From: DASTSN01 sp035549175
GTDB taxonomy: Bacteria > Bacteroidota > Bacteroidia > Chitinophagales > Chitinophagaceae
Assembly (NCBI GenBank): GCA_035549175.1
Contig: DASZRL010000118.1
Span: 1 to 13,827, forward strand
Direction: 5' to 3'
DNA length: 13,827 nt
Under the pieces are notes generated by a model. It did no database searches. It worked only from the letters and a program-made list of their open reading frames with translations, and had not been told where the DNA came from. The position numbers and the translations under genes are program-made. This document shows positions 1 through 6,478 of the stretch, piece after piece (positions within the stretch are counted from its first letter, which is position 1; every line of letters begins with the position of its first letter).

Positions 1-998
1 TCACCACGGACGGTTTCCGCTGGCAGGAGGTATTTCAGGGAGCCGATTCGGTACTGCTGAGCGATCCGTCCTATACGCCGGATACCCAGACCATGAAGCA
101 CATGTACTGGTCACCGGATGCGGAGACGCGGCGCTCCAGGCTGTTCCCTTTCCTGTGGAATGTGGTTGCTGCGGAAGGTCAGCTATACGGCAACCGGAAA
201 TATGGCAACAAAGTCAACGTGGCCAATCCCTACGCAATCTCCTATCCGGGATACAGCGAACTGTTCACCGGTAGTGCAGACTGGACACTGTTCAGCAATG
301 CCAGGCGCGAAAACCCGCACCGCAACCTGCTGGAATACCTCAACCGCCGCCCGGATTTCCGGGGTCGGGTAGCTGCCTTCACCTCCTGGGATGTGTTTCC
401 CTATATCCTGAATGAACGGCGCAGCGGCCTGGTACTCAACAGCGGGTACGATTCCCTTCCGGCAAGCGATAGCAGTACCTGGGAGCGCGCATTCAACCGG
501 GTCCAGGACAGCACCCTGCGGGAATACGCCCATACCCGGCCGGACCGGCTCACTTTTGAGGCCGCGCTCGATTATGCCAAGAAATACCATCCCCGTGTGC
601 TTTACCTGGGCCTGGGCCAGACGGATGAATATGCGCACAGTGGCCGCTATGATCTGTACCTTCAGCAGGCCGGTGCAGTAGACCAGATGCTGGCGGAACT
701 CTGGCATTTTGTACAGACCACGGAGGGCTACCGCAACCGGACTACCTTTGTGATCACGACGGATCACGGTCGGGGCACCCGGCCTGCCCAGTGGTCCAGC
801 CACCATGGCCTGGTGGAAGGCGCCTCCCAGACGTGGATGGCCCTGCTGGGTCCCTCTATTCCGGCAGCGGGAGAACAGCGGCAGCCCGGCCAGGTTTACA
901 CCCGGCAACTGGCCCAGACCATGGCGGAAATACTGGGCACCCATTTTAGTCATTCCAGCCCGGTGGCCGGTGTTATGCCCGGCGGCCGGAAACAATAA
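1..998 (+). CDS. Alkaline phosphatase superfamily hydrolase (5' partial)
   Basis: The gene runs in from the left edge. The frame is already open at base 3 and reads TTDGFRWQEVF before the internal Met at 93, so that Met is not the true start. The family is the alkaline phosphatase/phosphodiesterase (NPP, phosphonoacetate hydrolase) superfamily of two-metal enzymes. Visible metal-site elements are the N-terminal TDGFRW Asp (base 9), a QTDEYAH motif near 618-638, TTDHGRG with its Asp-His at 762-767, and SSHHG near 798-806. The Ser of AISYPGYSELFTG near 240 is the likely nucleophile, equivalent to the Thr/Ser before PN/PG in NPP enzymes. Only the N-terminus, perhaps with a signal peptide, is missing. 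It sits 11 bp before the PhnZ-like gene and so probably belongs to the phosphonate operon. A role releasing phosphate or a phosphonate head group from an ester outside the cytoplasm is inference; the substrate is not readable from the sequence. Confidence 0.88.
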   Translation, partial: TTDGFRWQEVFQGADSVLLSDPSYTPDTQTMKHMYWSPDAETRRSRLFPFLWNVVAAEGQLYGNRKYGNKVNVANPYAISYPGYSELFTGSADWTLFSNARRENPHRNLLEYLNRRPDFRGRVAAFTSWDVFPYILNERRSGLVLNSGYDSLPASDSSTWERAFNRVQDSTLREYAHTRPDRLTFEAALDYAKKYHPRVLYLGLGQTDEYAHSGRYDLYLQQAGAVDQMLAELWHFVQTTEGYRNRTTFVITTDHGRGTRPAQWSSHHGLVEGASQTWMALLGPSIPAAGEQRQPGQVYTRQLAQTMAEILGTHFSHSSPVAGVMPGGRKQ

Positions 999-1009
999 AT
1001 CGATCAACC

Positions 1010-1582
1010 ATGACACAACAGCAGGCGGAAGCCATCGTAGATGAAGTATTCACCCTGTATGACAATTTCGGTACGCAGGATTACATCGGAGAACCCGTCT
1101 CCCAGATCGAACACATGTGCCAGGCGGCGCAGCTCGCCGAGGCTGAAGGCTATGACGAGGAAGTGGTACTGGCCTCCTTCTTTCATGACATCGGTCATCT
1201 CTGCGAGCATATCATGCCCGTCAGCCAGATGGACGGCTACGGTGTGGTTGACCACGAGAAACTGGGCCGCGAATATCTGGAAGCCAGAGGCTTTTCTCCC
1301 CGGATCGGTCGCCTCGTGGAAAGCCATGTGCTGGCCAAACGCTACCTGACCTACAAGTTTCCCGACTATTTCGAAAAGTTATCCCCGGCCAGCCGTGTCA
1401 CCCTGGAAAAACAGGGTGGTGTCATGAGCCCCGAGGAAGCGGCCCGGTTCGAGTCGGATCCCCTGTATCCCCTGTTCATCAAAATCCGGGAATGGGATGA
1501 CCGGGCCAAGGTGGAAAATCAACCGCTTCCCTCCCTGAAAAAATACAGGGACCTGGCCCTGCTTCACCTGATGCAGCAATAA
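1010..1582 (+). CDS. phnZ: PhnZ-like HD-domain di-iron oxygenase of phosphonate breakdown
   Basis: 190-aa HD-domain protein of the phosphonate-operon-associated HDIG family (TIGR03276 type), which includes PhnZ. PhnZ uses a mixed-valence di-iron centre and O2 to cleave (R)-2-amino-1-hydroxyethylphosphonate to glycine and phosphate; the related TmpB acts on the trimethylated analogue. Metal ligands line up from memory with PhnZ at a +1 to +2 offset: H35, H59-D60, H82, H106 and D163. Substrate-pocket residues also appear kept: Y25 and E28 in YIGEPVSQIEH, H63, K110 in HVLAKRY, S128, T131 and R160. There is no signal peptide, so it is cytoplasmic. The ATG lies 11 bp after the preceding stop, with no obvious ribosome binding site, as is common in Bacteroidota. 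No PhnY-type hydroxylase is visible nearby, so the hydroxylated substrate must be imported or made elsewhere. Family is secure, exact substrate less so. Confidence 0.9.
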   Translation: MTQQQAEAIVDEVFTLYDNFGTQDYIGEPVSQIEHMCQAAQLAEAEGYDEEVVLASFFHDIGHLCEHIMPVSQMDGYGVVDHEKLGREYLEARGFSPRIGRLVESHVLAKRYLTYKFPDYFEKLSPASRVTLEKQGGVMSPEEAARFESDPLYPLFIKIREWDDRAKVENQPLPSLKKYRDLALLHLMQQ

Positions 1583-1591
1583 ATTTTCCGC

Positions 1592-1611
1592 GAAGAATTA
1601 AGATTTTCTTC
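1592..1611 (+). other. Small AT-rich inverted repeat in the intergenic gap
   Basis: GAAGAA (1592-1597) and TTCTTC (1606-1611) can pair around an 8-base loop in the 84-bp gap between the PhnZ-like and PhnX-like genes. The stem is short and AT-rich, with no G/C-rich base or following T-run, so it is a poor intrinsic terminator. It could be an attenuation or mRNA-processing site. I saw no good TAnnTTTG promoter in this gap; TATCTTGC near 1647 is only a partial match. The downstream genes are probably read through from upstream, but a second promoter here cannot be excluded. Confidence 0.25.
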
Positions 1612-1666
1612 ATCTGTAAAATCCGGCCTCAGTCAAACGGGCCGCTATCTTGCGCTAAAGATACCT

Positions 1667-2344
1667 ATGCCAATCAAACTGGTTGTTCTGGATATGGCCG
1701 GCACCACGGTGGCGGATGATGACGCCGTTGCCAAAGCATTCATTCAGGCCTTCGGCCGCCAGGGGTTCACCCTCACCAGCCCGGAAATAAGTCCCCTGAT
1801 GGGATACAAGAAAACCGAGGCCATCCGGATCGTGCTGGAGCGTCTCGGCACCCAGCCTGCCGAGCCGGAAAAAATAGATCAGATCCACGAAGACTTCACC
1901 CGGGAAATGATCCGGTATTACACCACCTCCCCGGCAGTCCAGCCCACCCCTTATGCCGGTGAGTTGCTGCAGGAGCTCAAGAAAAGGGGTATCCAGGTTG
2001 CCATGAACACCGGATTCCCCCGCAGTATTGCTGACACCCTGATGGACCGGATGGGCTGGGTCCGGCAGGGCCTGGTGGACCGGTATATTGCTTCCGACGA
2101 AGTGCCTGCCGGCCGGCCTCAACCCCTGATGATACAAAACCTGATGGCCCATGCCGGTATCACGGATCCCCGTGAAGTGGCCAAAATCGGGGATACCGAA
2201 GTCGACGTCCATGAAGGCCGGAATGCCGGATGCGGCCTGGTGGTGGCTGTCACGACGGGAGCCTTCACCCGGGAAGCCCTGCTGGAACACCAGCCGGATT
2301 TTATTATCGACAGCCTGGCGGAGCTGCCGGCTCTAATTGACTGA
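1667..2344 (+). CDS. PhnX-like HAD hydrolase (phosphonatase-like, TIGR03351 type)
   Basis: 225-aa HAD-superfamily enzyme closest to phosphonoacetaldehyde hydrolase (PhnX). PhnX splits the C-P bond of phosphonoacetaldehyde to acetaldehyde and phosphate. Motif I is LDMAGTT with nucleophile D9, the phosphonatase DxAGT variant in place of DxDxT. A cap lysine follows in MGYKK (K49, spacing MGxxK as in PhnX), which would form the Schiff base. Motif II is NTGF (T115). The usual motif III lysine is replaced by R150 in AGRPQP, another phosphonatase hallmark. Motif IV is GDTEVD (D176, D180). This subfamily is typically found beside the FAD oxidase that lies two genes downstream here. The stop is 2 bp before the permease start, indicating one transcript. 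The likely substrate is phosphonoacetaldehyde, or a close relative such as a hydroxylated aldehyde. Confidence 0.9.
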   Translation: MPIKLVVLDMAGTTVADDDAVAKAFIQAFGRQGFTLTSPEISPLMGYKKTEAIRIVLERLGTQPAEPEKIDQIHEDFTREMIRYYTTSPAVQPTPYAGELLQELKKRGIQVAMNTGFPRSIADTLMDRMGWVRQGLVDRYIASDEVPAGRPQPLMIQNLMAHAGITDPREVAKIGDTEVDVHEGRNAGCGLVVAVTTGAFTREALLEHQPDFIIDSLAELPALID

Positions 2345-2346
2345 TC

Positions 2347-3648
2347 ATGCCAACGGCCCTTACGCAAGCGGAAAATACGGTCCGGCGGGACCCCCTGGCT
2401 GTGCGTCGACAGCTGATCCAGTCGTTTTACGCTGCCCTCGTTGCCTTCCTGGCGTACGCGTCGGTATATGCCTACCGCAAACCCTTCACCGTAGCCACCT
2501 TTCACGGGATCCGCTACGGCAATGTCTCCTACCAGACCCTGCTGATCATCAGCCAGGTTATCGGTTATATGCTGAGCAAATTTGCCGGCATCCGGTTCAT
2601 AGCTGAACTCAAAAGGCTGGGAAGATGGAAAATCATCGCCCTGCTGATCGGCATGGCGTGGCTGGCCCTGCTGGGATTTGCCCTGGTGCCCCCTCCCTAC
2701 GGTATCCTGTTCATGTTTCTCAACGGATTTCCGCTGGGGTTCCTCTGGGGTGTTATTTTCAGTTACGTGGAGGGGCGCCGCACCACCGATTTTATCGGGA
2801 CGGTCATGGCCATCAGTTTTATATTTTCCGGAGGCATTACCCGTTCAGTGGCCAAGTGGCTCCTGGTGGTGGTGGGTGTGCCAGAGACCTGGATGCCCTT
2901 CCTGACCGGGCTGCTTTTTGCCTTACCGCTGGCCCTGTTTGTTTACCTGCTGGAACGGATCCCGCCCCCGGACTCCGAGGATATCCGCGAACGAACGGAA
3001 CGTCAGCCGATGTCTCGTAGTGAGCGCCGGCTATTCCTCCGCCAGTTCGGATTGGGTCTACTCTGCGTCTGCATTACCTATCTGTTCCTGACCATCATGC
3101 GGGATGTCCGGGATAATTATATGGCCAATATCTGGAACGAGCTGGGATATGGCAATGACTACGGCATTTTTTCCTCGACCGAAACCAGGACATCGATCAT
3201 CCTGATGGTGACGATGAGCCTGCTGGTCCTGATCCGGCGCAATATCCTGGCATTGCGGTTCAGCCATTTCATCATACTGGGAGGATTTGTGCTTGCCGGA
3301 GTGGCCTCCTGGCAGTTTCAGCAGGGAAAGTTGGACGGTGCCGGCTGGATGCAGTTGGTGAGCATCGGATTGTACCTGGGATACATTCCTTTCAACTGCA
3401 TTTTTTTTGAGCGCCTGATCGCTTCCTTCCGCATCAGGGGTAATGTGGGTTTCCTGATTTATGTGGCGGATTCCTTCGGTTACCTGGGCAGCGTGGTGGT
3501 CATGCTGGCCAAGGAGCTGTTCGATGTCCATGTAAAATGGTCCGCATTTTATGCCGGCGGGGTTATCCTGGGATCGGTGGCGGGCATCCTGGGTACCCTC
3601 CTTTCGCTGATCTATTTCAACAAAAAATATACTTCCCTCAATTCCTGA
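2347..3648 (+). CDS. DUF5690 family 12-TM major-facilitator-like permease
   Basis: 433-aa integral membrane protein that I assign to the Bacteroidota family DUF5690. Twelve hydrophobic segments can be read, in two groups of six split by a charged loop near residues 203-230 (RIPPPDSEDIRERTERQ), as in MFS carriers. The end of TM1 reads YAYRKPFTVATF, with R44-K45. TM7 reads YLFLTIMRDVRDNY, with R251 and R254. The layout resembles GlpT/UhpT organophosphate antiporters, where one Arg in TM1 and one in TM7 bind the phosphate group. The gene is spaced 2 bp from both neighbours, so it is co-transcribed with the PhnX-like and FAD-oxidase genes. No other transporter is visible in the cluster. I infer uptake of an aminophosphonate across the inner membrane; this function is not established for the family as far as I know. 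Confidence 0.88.
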   Translation: MPTALTQAENTVRRDPLAVRRQLIQSFYAALVAFLAYASVYAYRKPFTVATFHGIRYGNVSYQTLLIISQVIGYMLSKFAGIRFIAELKRLGRWKIIALLIGMAWLALLGFALVPPPYGILFMFLNGFPLGFLWGVIFSYVEGRRTTDFIGTVMAISFIFSGGITRSVAKWLLVVVGVPETWMPFLTGLLFALPLALFVYLLERIPPPDSEDIRERTERQPMSRSERRLFLRQFGLGLLCVCITYLFLTIMRDVRDNYMANIWNELGYGNDYGIFSSTETRTSIILMVTMSLLVLIRRNILALRFSHFIILGGFVLAGVASWQFQQGKLDGAGWMQLVSIGLYLGYIPFNCIFFERLIASFRIRGNVGFLIYVADSFGYLGSVVVMLAKELFDVHVKWSAFYAGGVILGSVAGILGTLLSLIYFNKKYTSLNS

Positions 3649-3650
3649 AT

Positions 3651-4781
3651 ATGCCACAACAATCAGCCATCGTAGTAGGAGCCGGCATAGTGGGTCTGGC
3701 TACGGCCCGCGCCCTGGGCGCCCGGGGATACCGTGTTACCGTGCTGGAACGGGCGCAACGGGCCATGGGCGCGTCCATCCGTAATTTTGGCATGGTTTGG
3801 CCAATCGGCCAGCCTGACGGACCCTCCTATGAACGGGCCGTGCGGTCCCGGGCGATCTGGAAGGAGGTCTGCGAACAGTCCGGTATCTGGTGCGAAGAGG
3901 CCGGATCCCTTCACCTGGCCTATGCACCCGACGAATGGCGGGTCCTGGAAGAACTGCAGGAAGTGTACCGGGACCGCGGATACCAGCTGCTTACCGCCGA
4001 ACAGGTCCTGGACAAGTCGCCCGCGGTCAAAGGCGGTGGCCTGATCGGTGGCCTTTACAGTCCCCAGGAACTGATTGTGGATCCGCGGGCGGCCATTCAT
4101 GACCTGCCCGACTGGCTTTCGGACCGGTACGGGGTACAGTTTGTCTGGGGAAAGGCCGTCACCGATATTGCCTATCCTTCGGTCTATGCCGGCCGGCAGG
4201 AATGGGAGGCCGATGAAATCTATGTGTGCAGCGGGGCCGATTTCGAGACACTGTATCCGGAAAGGTATGCCGAACAGCCCCTGACCAAATGCAAACTGCA
4301 GATGATGCGGATGGTCGCCCAGCCGGCCGGCTGGCGTATCGGCCCCGCCCTGTGCGGCGCCCTTTCCCTCGCGCATTACGGGAGTTTCCGCGTGGCTCCT
4401 TCACTGGGCCAGCTTATAAAACGTTTCGAGTCCCAATACCCGGAGTACCTCAAGTGGGGTATCCACGTCATGGTCTCCCAGAACCAGGCTGGCGAACTGA
4501 CCATCGGGGATTCCCACGAATACGGGTCCGAGCTGGACCCCTTTGACAGGCAATTCATCAACAACCTGATCCTGGATTACCTGGACGGATTTGCCCGCTT
4601 TCGCAACAGCCTGATAACCGAAACCTGGAACGGGATCTATCCCAAGCTTACCAATGGTGACGCTACGCTCCTGCTGCATCCCGAACAGGGTGTCACGATC
4701 CTCAACGGCCTGGGTGGCGCCGGAATGACCCTGTCGTTCGGATTTTGCGAGGAAGTCATAACCGGGAAACCCAACGGATAG
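3651..4781 (+). CDS. FAD-dependent aminophosphonate oxidase (TIGR03364 type, DAO family)
   Basis: 376-aa flavoprotein of the glycine/D-amino-acid oxidase fold. The N-terminal Rossmann motif is VVGAGIVG (G10, G12, G15), with the ribose-binding acidic residue E33 in VTVLER. SIRNFGMVWPIGQP (residues about 41-54) is, as I recall, the hallmark of the phosphonate-associated subfamily, and NGLGGAGMTLSFG near the C-terminus closes the FAD site. Members of this group have been reported to oxidise 2-aminoethylphosphonate and/or its N-methyl derivative to phosphonoacetaldehyde, replacing the transaminase PhnW. The gene lies 2 bp after the permease. I chose the ATG at 3651 over the in-frame Met at 3537, because the earlier start would lie deep inside the permease and add 38 unrelated residues before MPQQSAIVVGAG. 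It is the last gene of the + strand cluster and converges on the mannan cluster. Confidence 0.9.
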   Translation: MPQQSAIVVGAGIVGLATARALGARGYRVTVLERAQRAMGASIRNFGMVWPIGQPDGPSYERAVRSRAIWKEVCEQSGIWCEEAGSLHLAYAPDEWRVLEELQEVYRDRGYQLLTAEQVLDKSPAVKGGGLIGGLYSPQELIVDPRAAIHDLPDWLSDRYGVQFVWGKAVTDIAYPSVYAGRQEWEADEIYVCSGADFETLYPERYAEQPLTKCKLQMMRMVAQPAGWRIGPALCGALSLAHYGSFRVAPSLGQLIKRFESQYPEYLKWGIHVMVSQNQAGELTIGDSHEYGSELDPFDRQFINNLILDYLDGFARFRNSLITETWNGIYPKLTNGDATLLLHPEQGVTILNGLGGAGMTLSFGFCEEVITGKPNG

Positions 4782-4815
4782 GGGGTCCGGCTACCCAGCC
4801 AGGTGCCCGATTCGG

Positions 4816-4848
4816 GGTCTTATCCAGACCTATTGCCCGGATCCGGGC
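4816..4848. terminator. Paired small hairpins at the convergent gene ends
   Basis: Two short hairpins lie where the two clusters converge. GGTCT-TATCC-AGACC (4816-4830) sits in the 48-bp gap between stop codons. The perfect 14-bp palindrome GCCCGGATCCGGGC (4835-4848) lies in the last codons of the TolB-like gene. Neither is followed by a clear T-run on either strand, so this is at best a weak or bidirectional terminator. The palindrome also contains a chance BamHI-type GGATCC. Confidence 0.3.
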
Positions 4849-6365
4849 GCTTCCGAATTACTGACGAAGGCGATATGCCGGTTATCCGGCGACCAGGAAG
4901 GCACATTGATGGTTCCCTGGCCACCATACAGATAGGCGATCACGCGAGGCGCCCCGCCGGCAGCCGGCATCAGTCGCAGCATTACCCGCTTGTAGGCTGG
5001 ATGGGCCATCGGATCGATGTCGGCAGGAAAGGAAATAAACACAATCCATTTCCCATCCGGGGAAATATGCGGGAACCAGTTATTGTACTCATCAAAGGTC
5101 AGCTGCTCGGGGGCGGAGCCGTCCGGCTTCATCCTCCAGAGCTGCATCGTCCCGGTGGGGTTGGCATTATAATAAATATACTTCCCGTCCGGGGAATACT
5201 CCGGTCCGTCCACATGTCCCGTGCGGTTATGGGTCAATGCTACCTCGGACCCGCCGGAAACCGGCACGCGGTAGATGTTATACACTTTTCCGTCTCGCAT
5301 CCCGACAAAGAGGACATCCTTTCCGTTCGGATTCCATCCATGCCAGTACGAAGGGGTGCTGGGCGTAAGCAATTTCGGGGTGCCACCAGCCAGCGGCAGC
5401 ACGTAGACCGCGGACTGACTGTGCGGCTGATCGGACCGGCCGCTGCTCATGGCCAGCATTTTTCCGTCAAAGGAGATCCCGTGGTCGTTATTGACCCGGT
5501 CGGCAAAACCGGTATTCAGTTTCACGGGGACTCCCCCCTCCACCGGTATGGTATAGAGTCCACCCTGCTGGTTAAACAGCAAGGTCTGGCCGCCGGGCAG
5601 GTAATTGGGTGCTTCGAAGTGGGTGGCTGATTGGTAGATTACCCGGCGGGTACCCGCAAACACGTCAAGGATTTCCAGGCGGCTTCCCAGTTCTCCCAGG
5701 CGCCCGGCATCATAATTTTCAGGCACGGGCCGGTCAATACGAACATTCCATATCCTGGCTTCCTCATAGCGGTCCGGATCGTGCGAACAGATGAACAGGC
5801 CGGCCAGCACGGAATCCGGCATATCAGGCAGCATATGGCTGCCAACGGTCTGGAGCGGTTCGCCCGGATGGGCAACCCGCAGGGTGATGGTCTTGCCGCT
5901 GCGCTCCAGCTGCAGGATTTCCGGACCCTGTTTGGCAGCGCGGATTTCATCCTGGGGGTCGCGCATGTAGGCGCCGCGTAGTCCGCGCCATTGCAGCACG
6001 GTGAGCCCGTCTCCGTGCACCACGCCACAGATCTGGGCAGCCTCGGGATCCAGGGATTCCCGGATCATCCAGCCTATTTTCCGGTGGGCATTCCCACTAT
6101 CCCCGGCAAACTGGAAATTTGCGGTCAGGATAAAATCACCGGCAATCTTTCGGTAGGCAAACTGGAATTCATCCCGGTTGAACCAGATATTATATCCCGA
6201 ACCCTTCAGGAAATAGGTCTGGCTGCCCGCCTCATAGCGGGCAGAGCCGGCCAGCGCGGGTTTCCCGACATCGGTATGGTCCTGGAAAATGCCCAGGGCA
6301 CGATCCTGGGCTGTCAGGGAAAGGCTGACCAGGCAGGCCAGTGGCAGGAGGCAAAGCAGTCGCAT
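4830..6365 (-). CDS. Secreted TolB-like beta-propeller protein with N-terminal lectin-like domain
   Basis: 511-aa exported protein. It begins with a signal peptide (MRLLCLLPLACLVSLSLTAQ, no lipobox cysteine). Residues about 25-215 resemble a concanavalin-like/DUF1349 fold (phrases YNIWFNRDEFQFAYRKIAGDF and RKIGWMIRESLDPEA). Residues about 230-505 carry WD40-like PD40 repeats of the TolB type: YLPGGQTLLF, ISFDGKMLAM, WNPNGKDVLF, YSPDGKYIYY, ISPDGKWIVF and WSPDNRHIAF, a six-blade pattern. Such proteins in Bacteroidota are often annotated TolB family or, wrongly, as biopolymer transporter. There is no catalytic signature. It is the last gene of the mannan cluster, 113 bp after the reductase gene; I saw no convincing TAnnTTTG box in that gap, so it may share the transcript or be separately expressed. 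A role in binding carbohydrate at the cell surface or in the periplasm is inference. Confidence 0.85.
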   Translation of the reverse strand: MRLLCLLPLACLVSLSLTAQDRALGIFQDHTDVGKPALAGSARYEAGSQTYFLKGSGYNIWFNRDEFQFAYRKIAGDFILTANFQFAGDSGNAHRKIGWMIRESLDPEAAQICGVVHGDGLTVLQWRGLRGAYMRDPQDEIRAAKQGPEILQLERSGKTITLRVAHPGEPLQTVGSHMLPDMPDSVLAGLFICSHDPDRYEEARIWNVRIDRPVPENYDAGRLGELGSRLEILDVFAGTRRVIYQSATHFEAPNYLPGGQTLLFNQQGGLYTIPVEGGVPVKLNTGFADRVNNDHGISFDGKMLAMSSGRSDQPHSQSAVYVLPLAGGTPKLLTPSTPSYWHGWNPNGKDVLFVGMRDGKVYNIYRVPVSGGSEVALTHNRTGHVDGPEYSPDGKYIYYNANPTGTMQLWRMKPDGSAPEQLTFDEYNNWFPHISPDGKWIVFISFPADIDPMAHPAYKRVMLRLMPAAGGAPRVIAYLYGGQGTINVPSWSPDNRHIAFVSNSEAPGSGQ

Positions 6366-6478
6366 ATTCGGTTGGTTTATTGTTCAAATCGGGATTCGCA
6401 GGATCCGCGGCAGCCAGGGGATCATCCGCCGCATAGGTTTCCCCCGGCCGGACAGTACCCGCATCCCTTCGGCGGTGC

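Noticed and set aside
183..1016. Long minus-strand open frame (277 codons) opposite the phosphatase gene
   Set aside because: It lies antisense to clear metal-site motifs of a real enzyme and its product shows no recognisable family; long antisense frames are expected in GC-rich genes.
3537..3650. Upstream in-frame start for the FAD oxidase
   Set aside because: It would lie inside the permease coding region and add residues unlike any flavoprotein; the ATG at 3651 leads straight into the Rossmann motif.
4803..5630. Plus-strand open frame (275 codons) opposite the TolB-like gene
   Set aside because: The minus-strand frame has a signal peptide and repeated PD40 motifs; the plus-strand product is low-complexity and unlike any family I know.
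6366..6478. Possible lost C-terminal piece of the reductase or hidden small gene
   Set aside because: I translated the sequence after the reductase stop in one shifted frame and saw no match to the YghZ tail; no convincing short gene or promoter was seen.
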